A stretch of 64,000 nt of DNA, from contig QEVV01000009.1 in assembly GCA_003228115.1 (NCBI GenBank), positions 29,891 to 93,890 of the forward strand, written 5' to 3'. This document shows, piece after piece, positions 16,039 through 25,497 of this stretch (its first letter is position 1; every line of letters starts with the position of its first letter). The notes below the pieces were generated by a model. That model saw only the letters and a list, made by a program, of their open reading frames with translations. It searched no databases and was not told the DNA's origin. The position numbers were made by a program, and so were the translations under genes. Source of the stretch: Chloroflexota bacterium. Its GTDB lineage: Bacteria > Chloroflexota > Dehalococcoidia > Lucifugimonadales > SAR202-VII-2.

Positions 16039-18390
16039 ATGACGACCCGAAGTGTGATTGGAAAGAGCCTGCGTAGGGCCGAGGGTGCTAGCAAGGTCAC
16101 CGGCGCTGCGACCTATACGGCCGACGTTGTTCTGCCGGATGCCCTCTGGGCGGGCTTCGTGCGAAGTCCGTACCCTCACGCACGCATTCTCAGGATCGAT
16201 GCCAGCAGGGCCTTGGCGCTGCCCGGTGTCAAGGTTGTCGTTACCGGTCAAGACCTGCCCAAGACGTTGGTGGGCGTCTATTCGCTGAAGGACAAGTACC
16301 CGATTGCCGTGAACGTGGTTCGCTACGTTGGCGAGCGGGTCGCTGGGGTCGCTGCGGTGGACCAGGACACGTTGGAAGAGGCCCTAGGCCTCGTTGAGGT
16401 CGAGTACGAGCAGTTGCCCGCGGTGTTCGATCCGCTGGAGGCTTTGAAGCCTGAGGCTCCAGTGCTTCACCCCGACTACTTCAGTTACCGAAGCGCCTTT
16501 GACGGAGAGGATGTTCAGGACTCCAACATGGAGACCCAGACCAACACAACGTCTGAATCGGTGCTGCCGTTCATGCCGGGTACCGTTTACGGCCCTCGCA
16601 ACCTCGATTCCTCTGTCAAGAACATTCAAACCATCTGGCGGCTCAACAAGGGCGATATCGATGCAGGGTTTGCTGAGGCCGACCGCGTTTTCGAGGGCAC
16701 CTATACGACCCCGATCATTTCGCAGGCTTACCTAGAGCCCGGTGGGGTGGTTGTGGACATCGACGGCGACGGCGTAGTCCATATATGGACAAGCAGTCAA
16801 CTGACTTTTCAGGTGCGCCGGAGTCTGTCGCAGTTCGCCGACCTGCCTGAAGAGGGGATCATGGTGCATCCCGTGAACCTGGGCGGCTCCTTCGGCGGGA
16901 AGATGCTTGCTGAGCAGTCTTTGTGCGGTTACTACATCGCCAAGGCCGCTGGTCAGCCGATCCGGATCATCGAAAAGTTCCAAGAGGTGCTGATCGACGG
17001 CGCACCTCGTCACGCCTCCATCGTTCAGCTAAGGGCGGGTGTCAAGAACGATGGAAGACTCTGCGCCTGGGACGCCAAAATCTACTTCAACGGCGGGGCT
17101 TATACAGGTAGGACGCCCTTGAACGGCAACATGAACGGGACGCTGCGGCTCGCCGGGTCATACCGGACGCCCAACGTCCGCATCGAGAGCGACGTGGTGT
17201 ACACGAACCTCGTGCCGGGCGGGTACTACCGCTCTCCCGGAGGGGTGCAGGCGCTCTTCGCGGTGGAGAGTCTCATTGATGAGATTGCTACCTCAATGGG
17301 CATCGACCGGCTAGAGTTCCGGCTGATGAATGCCGTGCGCCCCGGCGACACGCTCGCCACAGACCAAGCTCTAGAAGACCCTCGGGCGGTCGAAGTTCTC
17401 GAAGAGTTGAGGCGTCTGACGGACTGGAAGGATTCAAAGCCCTCCGAGCCCGGCGCTTCCAACCTCGCCATAGGCCGGGGCCTTGCTTGCGGTCATCGCC
17501 ACATCGGCGGCGGCGAGTGTCATATGCGCATGCGTCTAGAGCCTGACGGTACACTTCTCTTAATGAGCGGGGTTGCTGACACGGGAACCGGCGCTCATAC
17601 CATGCATCGCCAGATCGTCGCAGAGATTTTAGAGGTTGATCCTGACCTAATACGGGTGCGTGTGACCGGCACAGACGGTCCGTACGACGAAGGTGTAAGA
17701 GCCAGCCGCGGGGCTCACGTCGAGGGTCAGGCGGCGGCGGCAACCGCCAATAACTTCATGGTGGCATCGGTGCACCAGGCGGCGGAACATTGGGGCGTTC
17801 CGGAAGGTCGTGTCCAATGGCGGAGCGGTTCCCTTATGAACCTGGAGACGGAGACGCTTATGAACCTCGCTGACCTCGCTGGCTCGTCGTCAGACGGGCC
17901 TGTTGAGGCTGAAGGTAGGTACCGGGGCGGCATCGGCGATGTCTACGATTTCCAGGGCATGGTGGCAGATGTCGCTGTGGACACTGAGACCGGGCAGGTG
18001 CACGTCCAGCAGCTCTATTACACCCACGATGTGACCAAGATCATCAATCCCATCCTCCATGACGGCCAACTTCATGGAGCCATTATCCAGGGTATTGGCC
18101 ACACGCTGATGGAGGACGTAGTCACTGATGAAGGGACGGTCGTGACCCAGCACCTAGGCGACTACAAAATTCCGAACGTGCTGGACATTCCGTCGCTGAC
18201 CATGACCCACGTCGAGGCGGCGGTAGGGCCGGGGCCGTTCAACATCAAGGGTGTTTCAGAGTTGGGGATTGGCATGGTGGCGCCCGCGATAGCCAACGCT
18301 ATCTTCAACGCCACCGGCGTCAGAGTGAAGAGCCTGCCTCTCCTGGGGGAGCGGGTGCTGGTGGGGCTAAGGGAGAAGGGAGGGAGCTAG
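16039..18390 (+). CDS. xanthine dehydrogenase family molybdopterin-binding subunit (free-standing, copy 1)
   Basis: This 783-residue protein has an N-terminal aldehyde oxidase/xanthine dehydrogenase a/b hammerhead domain (RAEGASKVTGAATYTAD, then RSPYPHARI) followed by the molybdopterin-binding domains. GGSFGGK, a GGYYRSPGG turn in place of the AYRGAGR-type signature, and GVSELGIG, which contains the catalytic Glu, are visible. Such subunits hydroxylate carbon centres of heterocycles or aldehydes using a molybdenum cofactor. The FAD and 2Fe-2S subunits that normally accompany it are absent nearby. GGGAGG lies just upstream of ATG 16039. Substrate unknown. Confidence 0.85.
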   Translation: MTTRSVIGKSLRRAEGASKVTGAATYTADVVLPDALWAGFVRSPYPHARILRIDASRALALPGVKVVVTGQDLPKTLVGVYSLKDKYPIAVNVVRYVGERVAGVAAVDQDTLEEALGLVEVEYEQLPAVFDPLEALKPEAPVLHPDYFSYRSAFDGEDVQDSNMETQTNTTSESVLPFMPGTVYGPRNLDSSVKNIQTIWRLNKGDIDAGFAEADRVFEGTYTTPIISQAYLEPGGVVVDIDGDGVVHIWTSSQLTFQVRRSLSQFADLPEEGIMVHPVNLGGSFGGKMLAEQSLCGYYIAKAAGQPIRIIEKFQEVLIDGAPRHASIVQLRAGVKNDGRLCAWDAKIYFNGGAYTGRTPLNGNMNGTLRLAGSYRTPNVRIESDVVYTNLVPGGYYRSPGGVQALFAVESLIDEIATSMGIDRLEFRLMNAVRPGDTLATDQALEDPRAVEVLEELRRLTDWKDSKPSEPGASNLAIGRGLACGHRHIGGGECHMRMRLEPDGTLLLMSGVADTGTGAHTMHRQIVAEILEVDPDLIRVRVTGTDGPYDEGVRASRGAHVEGQAAAATANNFMVASVHQAAEHWGVPEGRVQWRSGSLMNLETETLMNLADLAGSSSDGPVEAEGRYRGGIGDVYDFQGMVADVAVDTETGQVHVQQLYYTHDVTKIINPILHDGQLHGAIIQGIGHTLMEDVVTDEGTVVTQHLGDYKIPNVLDIPSLTMTHVEAAVGPGPFNIKGVSELGIGMVAPAIANAIFNATGVRVKSLPLLGERVLVGLREKGGS

Positions 18391-18460
18391 GAAAACTGTT
18401 GATGTAATTGGGCGGTTCCTATTTCAGGGAGCCCTGGGATCGGGGAGACCCTGTCCCCCC

Positions 18461-18525
18461 AGATGCTTCGTCGGCGGGGAGCCGTCAAAGGCAAATGGGT
18501 TCAACCAACTCCTCAGCATGACAAG
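18461..18525 (+). repeat. short dispersed repeat (family B), second copy
   Basis: It shares the GATGCTTCGTCGGCG, GGTTCAACC and ACTCCTCAGCA blocks with 8919-8983 in the same order and similar spacing. It lies in the 216-bp gap after the molybdopterin gene. Confidence 0.5.
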
Positions 18526-18551
18526 ATTGTCAGACCTTTCGCCAAGCACCG

Positions 18552-18588
18552 AAGTGAAAAGAAAGGGAGCCCAGACGGGCTCCCTTCT
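18552..18588 (-). terminator. intrinsic terminator after the amidohydrolase at 18607
   Basis: A 10-bp perfect stem (18563-18572 with 18577-18586) and 4-base loop lie just past the stop of the minus-strand amidohydrolase gene. On that strand the stem is followed by TTTCTTTTC. Confidence 0.75.
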
Positions 18589-18606
18589 CATTATTGTTCA
18601 ATCGGC

Positions 18607-19794
18607 TCAGTCACCGTTGAGGCCGAAGTAGTCGGCGGCGTTACCCACGGTCAGCATGTACCGTTGTTCCTCAGAAAGGCCGACGCTGCACTCCTCGATG
18701 ATCTTGTCTGAGTTCGGCCAGTCGGACTCTAGGTGGGGAAAGTCGTTGGCCCACATGAGCCGGTCCAGGCCTCCAACCGCCTGGGCGATGCGCACTCCCA
18801 CTGGGTTGCGGTTCATGCCCCACCAGAAGTGGTCGTGGGCGTACTCGCTGGGCCATTTCGGCAGCTGTGGAAGCCCCAAGACTCGCTCAATCCAGAAACG
18901 CTGCCGACCGTACTCGTTGTCCAAGGTCTCAATCCAGTGAGGCACCCAGCCGTACTGCACCTCGGCTATGTACATCTTCAGCGCCGGCAACCTGTCGAAG
19001 ACGCCAGACCAGATCATCTGCGTGGCTTGGAGGGCGCCCCGGAAGCCGTACTTGTTGAAGCGGTCCACCACGTCCGGAACGCCCATCTCTGGGTCCGGTG
19101 TCTTCGGGTATATGAAGGCCGGCTGGGGAGGGCCGCCCGCCCCCCGCGGAGGGAAACCAAAGGCGACGTGAATGGTCAACGCTATCCCTAGATCAATAGC
19201 CTTGGCGTAGAACAGGTCGTCTTCTAGGACGGGGTAGGGCAGGCCGCTGGGGAAACTGTTCATCTGCACGCTTCGCAGGCCAATCTTGGCGCAGTGCTCC
19301 AACTCAGCGACGGTCGTTTCCAGGCTCTTAACTACCGGAATGACCCCTATGCCTATGAGGCGGTTCGGGTCGTGGGCGCAGTAGTCTTCAGCCAACCAGT
19401 CGTTGTAGGCCCTGCAGAGAGCAATGTAAGCCTTGTCGTTGCGGATGCCTCGCCACCACGACGGACCAATGGTGCCGGTGTAGAGGATTTCTGCATCGAC
19501 GCTGTCCATGTCCTGTTCCCGTATTCGCTGCTCCGGCGACCCGGTGCCGGGGGAGTCCTCATAGCTGTCGGCTGGGTCCGGGTCGAAGGGGCGGCGCTCT
19601 TCATAGGGCTTGCCGCAGTTGATGCTGGAAATCAACCGTTCAATGGGCTTCCCCTCTTGCACGACGGCCCTGATGCCGTCGTGCATGGTGACGACTCTCG
19701 GCATGTGCCCCTGGTACTCCTCGGGCACTCGGGCCGTGTACCTGTCGGGCCTCACTTCAAGATGTGAGTCTGCTGAAATTCGCCGGTAGTTCAT
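18607..19794 (-). CDS. amidohydrolase_2 family metal-dependent hydrolase (paralogue 2)
   Basis: This 395-residue member of the PF04909 family has an N-terminal metal motif SADSHLE, a central TIHVAFG segment with a His ligand and a late WANDFPHLESDWP segment supplying the Asp ligand. A long insertion of Pro- and Gly-rich sequence (about residues 235-260) sets it apart from the other paralogues here. Enzymes of this group act on carboxylated or amide-type organics; the substrate is not evident. The start is supported by GGGAGG six bases upstream. A terminator hairpin follows. It is divergent from the deacetylase-like gene at 19948. Confidence 0.85.
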   Translation of the reverse strand: MNYRRISADSHLEVRPDRYTARVPEEYQGHMPRVVTMHDGIRAVVQEGKPIERLISSINCGKPYEERRPFDPDPADSYEDSPGTGSPEQRIREQDMDSVDAEILYTGTIGPSWWRGIRNDKAYIALCRAYNDWLAEDYCAHDPNRLIGIGVIPVVKSLETTVAELEHCAKIGLRSVQMNSFPSGLPYPVLEDDLFYAKAIDLGIALTIHVAFGFPPRGAGGPPQPAFIYPKTPDPEMGVPDVVDRFNKYGFRGALQATQMIWSGVFDRLPALKMYIAEVQYGWVPHWIETLDNEYGRQRFWIERVLGLPQLPKWPSEYAHDHFWWGMNRNPVGVRIAQAVGGLDRLMWANDFPHLESDWPNSDKIIEECSVGLSEEQRYMLTVGNAADYFGLNGD

Positions 19795-19947
19795 GGTCCC
19801 TCCCGAAGTATGAGCAGACTGGTGTTTTCTGCAGCGCCCGTTGCCGCGGAGTTGGGTCAGTATGGCATGGGCGAAAAAATGGTGTCAATGCGAGATGGAG
19901 CCACGCAATGCTCCTATCTGTCCCTAATGGTGTGGTAAATTGGCGCC

Positions 19948-21096
19948 ATGACTACAGAAAACGCTTACGATCTATTGCTGAAGGGTGGAACACTCCTCGA
20001 TCCCGCTTCAGAGCGCCACGAAGAGGCTGATGTTGGTGTCACAGCAGGCGCCATCGCCGCCGTTGGGGTAGGGCTATCGGAAGAGGGAGCTGGGCGGGTA
20101 ATCGACGTTTCGGGTTGCTACGTTACCCCCGGGCTGATCGATTTTCACGTACACAGCTATTGGGGGGTGAACCCCTTTGGCTTTGATGCCGATCCCCTTT
20201 GCTTGAGCACCGGCGTTACCACTGCTGTCGACGCCGGTTCAGCAGGCCCTGTCAACTTTTTGGGGTTCAAGAAGCTGGTCGCAGAGGTGGCCAAGACTCG
20301 TATGCTGGCCTTCGTTTCCCTTGCCCAGCATGGTGTTTGGACGACGCCTGGAGAGTTGGAGGACCTGCGATTCGCCGACCCAGACGGATCTGCGGCTACA
20401 GTGAACGAGAACCCCGATGTAGCGGTGGGCATCAAGGTGAGGTTGTCCCGCAGAATAGTTGGCGAGAACGGCCGAGAGGCGTTGCGGCTCGCGATCGTCG
20501 CTGGCGAGGCCTCGAAATCACCGGTAATGGTGCATGTTGGAAACACGATCATCTCTATGGAAGAGATTCTGAATACACTCCGGCCTGGCGATATCGTGAC
20601 CCATTGCTATACCCCCCAGGCTCCATCTGTTGTAGATGAGAACGGCAAGGTTCTGGATGCCGCCCTCCGCGCCAAGGAGAGGGGGGTGATCTTCGACGTG
20701 GCACATGCTGGCGGCCATTTCGACTTCGACTTAGTGCGCAGCGCCATGCAACAGGGCCTTCTTCCCGATATCATCAGCAGTGACATCCATGGGCTGCTTC
20801 TCTCGCGCCCCAATCCAGTCAAGGACATGCCCACCACCATGAGCAAGTTCTTGCCCTTGGGACTGAGCCTGGATGAGATCATCGCCGCGTCTACGACCAA
20901 CCCCGCCAAGGCCATAGGTTGGCAAGACCGGCTCGGTAGCATTGAGTCCGGCAGAGCCGCCGACCTGGCGGTGCTGGAAGTCATTGAGGGTGCGGTGACG
21001 TTCCAAGACTCGGTTGGGAAAGAACTTGCCTCCGACCAGCGTATAGCTGCTCGCTGGACGGTTCGCGCCGGCCTGGTCTACGAGGGCGCTGGCTAG
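19948..21096 (+). CDS. amidohydrolase/deacetylase family metallohydrolase (dihydroorotase-like)
   Basis: This 382-residue protein of the amidohydrolase superfamily resembles the deacetylase group named after EF_0837/Atu3266. The binuclear metal site can be traced: DFHVHS (HxH), VGIKVRLSR (carbamylated Lys), MVHVGN (His), DVAHAGGHF (His) and SSDIHG (Asp). The N-terminal LLKGGTLLDPAS and the C-terminal GSIESGRAADLAVLEV form the usual beta-sandwich. It should hydrolyse an acylated or cyclic amide small molecule. It belongs to a different subfamily from the six amidohydrolase_2 paralogues. Confidence 0.85.
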   Translation: MTTENAYDLLLKGGTLLDPASERHEEADVGVTAGAIAAVGVGLSEEGAGRVIDVSGCYVTPGLIDFHVHSYWGVNPFGFDADPLCLSTGVTTAVDAGSAGPVNFLGFKKLVAEVAKTRMLAFVSLAQHGVWTTPGELEDLRFADPDGSAATVNENPDVAVGIKVRLSRRIVGENGREALRLAIVAGEASKSPVMVHVGNTIISMEEILNTLRPGDIVTHCYTPQAPSVVDENGKVLDAALRAKERGVIFDVAHAGGHFDFDLVRSAMQQGLLPDIISSDIHGLLLSRPNPVKDMPTTMSKFLPLGLSLDEIIAASTTNPAKAIGWQDRLGSIESGRAADLAVLEVIEGAVTFQDSVGKELASDQRIAARWTVRAGLVYEGAG

Positions 21097-21168
21097 CAAG
21101 CGCCAACTCTTCTCGGCAGTGATTTCGGTCTCGCCGGGGTTCGTCCGCGACCTCGAGTGCCCCTTGCT

Positions 21169-22557
21169 CTAGTACCCGTACTCGAGCAAGAAGCTCAGCC
21201 AGAACTCACTGATCGTGGGGAACGGGGGTACAGCGTGCCAGAGCGTATCCAAGGTGACCTGTCCGGCAATGGCAATGGCAGCGGCGTGGATTTGTTCTCC
21301 GGCCCCTGGCCCCACGAAGGTTGCGCCCACTAGGACCTTTTTGTCTTCATCGACCACCCACTTGCATGTGCCTTCAACGTCATAGCCCATCAGTGATCCG
21401 CCACCGCTCCAGCCGTAGCCATACTCAATGGCCCTTACATTGATGCCTTGCTCCCTGGCTTTGGCTTCTGTCAGCCCAACTGACGCCACCTGTGGGTCAG
21501 TGAACACGACACGGGAAGAGTGGTAGTCTCCGATGCCAGCTACGTCTTTCCCGTTGATGTGGTCTCCGGCGATACGACCGTGATATTTGCCCATGTAGGT
21601 CTGCATGTTGCGCCCGTTTACGTCTCCCACGGCGTAGAGCCAGCCACCGGGCACATCGACTGCCTGCATCTGGTCGTTCACCGATATCTTCTTTCCCTGT
21701 TCCAAGCCAAGGGTTTCTAGGCCTACGTCATCGGTCCGGGGCCGTCTGCCCAGTGCCACCAAAACCTCGCTTCCCGTTACGGCTGATCCGTCACTCAACG
21801 TTACCGTTACGGCATTTCCGATACGCTCAACGGCTGTAGCTCGCGTGCTGGTCCTTACGCTGATGCCAAGCCGCTCCTTGAACGCTTTCGCAACCAACTC
21901 TCCAGCGAAAGGTTCGTCGAGTCCCATCAAGTGAGGTTGCCCTTCTATGATTGTGACTTCTTCCGCCCCAAGGGACTTCCAGGCCTGAGCCAACTCGCAC
22001 CCTACAGCGCCGCCACCCAGAACGATTAAGTGCTTGGGAATCTCGGTTGCTGAGGTAGCTTTTCTGTTGTCCCAAGTCTGGGCGTCGGCTAGCCCTGGAA
22101 TCGGTGGCATGGAAGACCGAGACCCGGTGGCTACGACTACGGCTTTCGAAGCCTCAAGTTCCCTTATGGACCCGTCAGGCTGGGTAACAACGACCCCGCG
22201 GGGCCCGTCGATCTTGGCATGTCCTCGGATCAAATCGGAACCTACTGACGCTACCCAATTGACCTGACTTTCGTCGCTGTAGCTGCGAGTCATGTAGTCG
22301 CGCCACGCAAGAACCTGGGGGAAGTCGATGGAGCCAGTGGAGGCTTCCCTAGCGCCGGGCACTCTCTTCACCGCTGAGAGTGCTTCCCAAGGGCGAAGCA
22401 AAACCTTACTGGGCATGCATGCCCAATAGTCACACTCGCCTCCAAGGAGTTCGCCTTCGATCAGCACCGTTTTCAGCCCGCCTTGACCCGTCCTCCCAGC
22501 GGCGTTCTCCCCTGCGGGACCACCACCAATCACGATGACATCATATTGCTCTGCCAT
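21169..22557 (-). CDS. FAD-dependent pyridine nucleotide-disulfide oxidoreductase (lipoamide dehydrogenase/mercuric reductase-like)
   Basis: This 462-residue flavoprotein has an N-terminal FAD motif VIGGGPAGENAA, a redox-active disulfide CDYWAC in place of the common CLNVGC, an NAD(P)-binding motif LGGGAVGCELAQ, a second FAD motif YAVGDVNG, and a dimerisation domain ending HAVPPFPTISE. It probably transfers electrons between NAD(P)H and a disulfide or other small acceptor. No lipoyl enzyme complex lies nearby, so classical lipoamide dehydrogenase is less likely. The start at 22557 follows AGGAG. It is downstream of the amidase on the same strand, 130 bp apart. Confidence 0.85.
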   Translation of the reverse strand: MAEQYDVIVIGGGPAGENAAGRTGQGGLKTVLIEGELLGGECDYWACMPSKVLLRPWEALSAVKRVPGAREASTGSIDFPQVLAWRDYMTRSYSDESQVNWVASVGSDLIRGHAKIDGPRGVVVTQPDGSIRELEASKAVVVATGSRSSMPPIPGLADAQTWDNRKATSATEIPKHLIVLGGGAVGCELAQAWKSLGAEEVTIIEGQPHLMGLDEPFAGELVAKAFKERLGISVRTSTRATAVERIGNAVTVTLSDGSAVTGSEVLVALGRRPRTDDVGLETLGLEQGKKISVNDQMQAVDVPGGWLYAVGDVNGRNMQTYMGKYHGRIAGDHINGKDVAGIGDYHSSRVVFTDPQVASVGLTEAKAREQGINVRAIEYGYGWSGGGSLMGYDVEGTCKWVVDEDKKVLVGATFVGPGAGEQIHAAAIAIAGQVTLDTLWHAVPPFPTISEFWLSFLLEYGY

Positions 22558-22687
22558 AGGGTTTCTCCTTTTCCTTCGGGTGAGCGTGCTCAGGCGGCAG
22601 CCACAGGGCAACGACTAAGGAAGTTGGGACCATGCCCTTGAGATGCGCCCTAAAGGCTGGGCGTTCCGGGGCCCGATATCCCGTCTC

Positions 22688-24091
22688 TCAAAGAACCGGG
22701 TGCTTGGTATGCCAATCGGTTGATTGTTGGTAGGCATTGGCGGCTGTGAGAAGAGCCGCCTCTTGGAAGGGGCGGGCGGCCAATTGAAGGCCCACCGGCA
22801 TGCCCTCACCGGTGAAGCCGCACGGAACCGAGATGGCCGGGTGACCGGTCGCGTTGAAGACCACGAGGAAGTTCAGCCCGCCAAGGCTGCTGAAAGGGTG
22901 GCCCATGTCACCCTGCACCGACGCAGGCCGGGGCATGGATGGCGTGGCGATAATATCCACCTGCTCAAAGACCTCTGCAACCTCGCGGCAAATCCGACTA
23001 CGTAGGAGCTGTGCTTGGAGGTAGTCCTCGGCTGTGTACAGCGCCCCCAGCATGAATCGGAATTTCACCGGCCCGTACTCGTCGTGACGATCCCTCAGAA
23101 ACTGACGGTGATAGGCGAACGCCTCCGAGATCATGATGACCCCTTGCGAGGCCCTGACGTCAGCCACGCTAGGGATGGTTACTTCTTTGACTTGAGCGCC
23201 AAGCCCTTCGAGGACATCAATGGCCTGCTCAGCCAGGTCCAGCGTTTCGGGATCAGCGCCTCCGTCCTTGTTGAAGAAGTAGTCGCGGGGCACGCCGATG
23301 CGCAATCCTTTGATGCCATCGTTAAGGTTGGCACTGTAGTCCGGGACTGGCTCTTTGCTGCTATAGGGGTCGTGCGGATCATGGCCCGCCGTGGCTTGCA
23401 AAAGGGCGGCGATGTCTGCTACCGACCGGGCCATGGGTCCGGTGGTGTCCATCGAGTGGGAGCAGGGGATCACTCCGTACCGGCTCACCCGCCCGAAGGT
23501 CGGCTTTAGGCCAACGATGCCGACGCTGTGAGCTGGGTTGCGTAGGGAGCCGCCGCTGTCGCTCCCAAAGGAACCCATGCTGACCCCTGCCGCCAGTGAG
23601 GCTGCGGATCCGCTACTGGACTGACCGCAGGAACGATTGAGGTTCCAAGGGTTGTTGGGTATTGAGAAGAGACTTGTTGGGTGTCCCCTGAGGCCGAATT
23701 CCGACATGGAGACTTTGCCCAATAACACCGTTCCCGCCCCCTTCAGGGAGGCAGCGACTGTGCAATCCTCGTCTGGAACTCTGTCGGCGAAGATTTTGGA
23801 CATGGCCGTGGTACGGACCCCAGCCGTGTCGTAGAAGTCCTTGAGGGACACGGGGATGCCGTGGAGGGGCCCTCTGTAATGGCCGCTAGCGATCTCCGAC
23901 TCGGCTGCTCTGGCGGCTGCCATTGCCTTGTCGTCGATGCGGGTCACAAAGGCCTTGACCCGGTCGTCCACTGCGTCGGCGCGGTCAAGGTGTGCTTGGG
24001 TCAGTTCAACGGGAGACAACTCCCTGCGCTTAATCAGAGGAGCGGCCTCGCTAATGGTCATCCAGCAAAGCTCGTCTCGTGTCTGGCTCAT
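22688..24091 (-). CDS. amidase signature family enzyme (GatA/AtzE-like)
   Basis: This 467-residue amidase has the Ser-cisSer-Lys triad: Lys in VSLKD, the cis-Ser in GQSSSGSA and the nucleophile in GSDSGGSLR. The first codons overlap the end of a 66-residue GatC-like ORF in an ATGA arrangement, which suggests a heteromeric enzyme like AtzE-AtzG or GatA-GatC. The missing gatB and the catabolic context argue for small-molecule amide hydrolysis rather than tRNA amidation. No signal peptide. Possible substrates include urea- or biuret-type carboxamides, but nothing in the sequence decides this. Confidence 0.88.
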   Translation of the reverse strand: MSQTRDELCWMTISEAAPLIKRRELSPVELTQAHLDRADAVDDRVKAFVTRIDDKAMAAARAAESEIASGHYRGPLHGIPVSLKDFYDTAGVRTTAMSKIFADRVPDEDCTVAASLKGAGTVLLGKVSMSEFGLRGHPTSLFSIPNNPWNLNRSCGQSSSGSAASLAAGVSMGSFGSDSGGSLRNPAHSVGIVGLKPTFGRVSRYGVIPCSHSMDTTGPMARSVADIAALLQATAGHDPHDPYSSKEPVPDYSANLNDGIKGLRIGVPRDYFFNKDGGADPETLDLAEQAIDVLEGLGAQVKEVTIPSVADVRASQGVIMISEAFAYHRQFLRDRHDEYGPVKFRFMLGALYTAEDYLQAQLLRSRICREVAEVFEQVDIIATPSMPRPASVQGDMGHPFSSLGGLNFLVVFNATGHPAISVPCGFTGEGMPVGLQLAARPFQEAALLTAANAYQQSTDWHTKHPVL

Positions 24092-24288
24092 TGGGGTTCT
24101 TGGAAGAGGGCAACGTCGAAGGGGTAGGCCTCTCCCGTGACATCGTAGGAATAGAGGAGCTTGAGTTGGTCGAGGAACTCCGGGTAGGCCCCCCTGAAGA
24201 ACTCCAACTCCTCGTTGCTCAGTTGGATGCCTGCGCCCTTCAGTCTTGCATCCAGTTCATCATGAGAGGGCAGGGGATGTTCAGCCAT
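24088..24288 (-). CDS. small GatC/AtzG-like amidase partner
   Basis: This 66-residue protein has a helical layout like GatC: a GIQLSNEELEFF segment, then FLDQLKLLYSYDVTGEAYP with an aromatic-Pro end. GatC and AtzG wrap around the amidase subunit and stabilise it. The stop overlaps the amidase start by four bases, so translation is coupled. A strong AGGAGG precedes the start. The assignment rests on size, helix pattern and context, since overall similarity to GatC is weak. Confidence 0.65.
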   Translation of the reverse strand: MAEHPLPSHDELDARLKGAGIQLSNEELEFFRGAYPEFLDQLKLLYSYDVTGEAYPFDVALFQEPQ

Positions 24289-24492
24289 CGTTGCCTCCTT
24301 GGGGTGGGTTCAGCGGGTCATTTTAACCTGGGCTCCTCAAGCGGTCTAGGAAACCGTTTTCAAAGTGGCCGACAGTAGAGCAACTTCCCTGGGTCATTGC
24401 TGGCGGATTGTGGCGTGTGCTACAGTCGCTTTCAACGGGCTTTCGGTTAACGGGCTTTCAGGCGGAAGAAGCCAATGAGGGAGGAGGATAGT

Positions 24493-25419
24493 ATGTTGAA
24501 GAAACTCCAACTGGAAACGACAGCGCCATTTCAAGGTCTCCCTGAGCTCGTCGCGTTCGATGAGGGCCTGTTTGAGGCGGAGGGCCTTGAGATTGTTTGG
24601 ATGCCCCGCGGGCAGAGTGCCCCGGTAAAGGCGGACCGTAACATTACGGACTGGAATCAGGTCAGTGCTTTTGGCAGCCACGGCAGTTCCGCGGAGCAGG
24701 GCGAGGCGTGCATGTACAACGCCTGCGAGTGGGGCAATTACCGCCGGGTGGACGACACCAAGACAGCCAGCCGGCAGATAGGCCGGCGCGCCATCATGGT
24801 CTATGGCGCTATTGTGGTGCCGCCTCACTCTGAGGCCTACACTCTTCAACAGCTTGCCAACGTTCCGGTTGGCGTTCCTTACCATGCTGGAACGCACTAC
24901 CTGGCCATTCTGCTTCTAGAAGGCTTCCTGCCCCGCGATGCGATCAAGACTTGCTTGGCCCCCAATGGTGGCCGCAAGCGTTTCGAGGCGATCATGAGTG
25001 GAGACTTGGACGCCACTACTCTGACGGAGCCATACATCACCGTCGCCGAGCGGGCGGGATGCCGAATTCTCGGAGCCGGCTTCTATCACGGCACAGAGGT
25101 GGCTACTCCCGAAGTAGACGGTCTAACGTACCTGGCATTTAACCGGGCGGTCCGGGAGGCAGTGGCCCGGATCAACGCTGATAAGCCCAAGTACCTCCAG
25201 TACTTTATCGACCGCCATAAGGACGACCCCCGTGTTGCGGAGCTCACGGTCAACGACCTGCGGCCCGGCCGGCTGCAGGTGGCCAACCCGTCCCCCATTC
25301 CGGAGGACGAACTCCGCCGTACATACGAATGGATGAAGAGTTGGAACATGCTTCAGGATGTCAGCCTGGAAGAGCTTGTAGACGTGGAGGCTCAGCAGCT
25401 AGCCCACGCAACTTCGTAA
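24493..25419 (+). CDS. SsuA/THI5-like substrate-binding-domain protein without signal peptide
   Basis: This 308-residue protein resembles periplasmic-binding-fold proteins of the SsuA/THI5 (NMT1) type: it starts LQLETTAPFQGLPELVAFDEGLFEAEGLEI and continues with LQQLANVPVGVPYHAGTHYLAILLLEG. There is no signal peptide or lipobox, and no permease or ATPase genes follow, so it may be a cytoplasmic ligand-binding or enzymatic derivative rather than a transport component. ATG 24493 is set by GGAGGAGG five bases before it. It is divergent from the amidase pair and may share regulation with it. A strong terminator follows. Confidence 0.65.
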   Translation: MLKKLQLETTAPFQGLPELVAFDEGLFEAEGLEIVWMPRGQSAPVKADRNITDWNQVSAFGSHGSSAEQGEACMYNACEWGNYRRVDDTKTASRQIGRRAIMVYGAIVVPPHSEAYTLQQLANVPVGVPYHAGTHYLAILLLEGFLPRDAIKTCLAPNGGRKRFEAIMSGDLDATTLTEPYITVAERAGCRILGAGFYHGTEVATPEVDGLTYLAFNRAVREAVARINADKPKYLQYFIDRHKDDPRVAELTVNDLRPGRLQVANPSPIPEDELRRTYEWMKSWNMLQDVSLEELVDVEAQQLAHATS

Positions 25420-25442
25420 AAACTGCAGGTCCTCAGGAAACC

Positions 25443-25476
25443 AAACGGGCCCCCGCTAAACGGGGGCCCGTTTATT
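25443..25476 (+). terminator. intrinsic terminator after the SsuA/THI5-like gene
   Basis: A 13-bp perfect GC-rich stem (25443-25455 with 25461-25473) and 5-base loop, ending in TTTATT. It may also terminate the minus-strand gene that ends at 25498. Confidence 0.85.
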
Positions 25477-25497
25477 AGTGGGTCGCGAAGGGATTCT

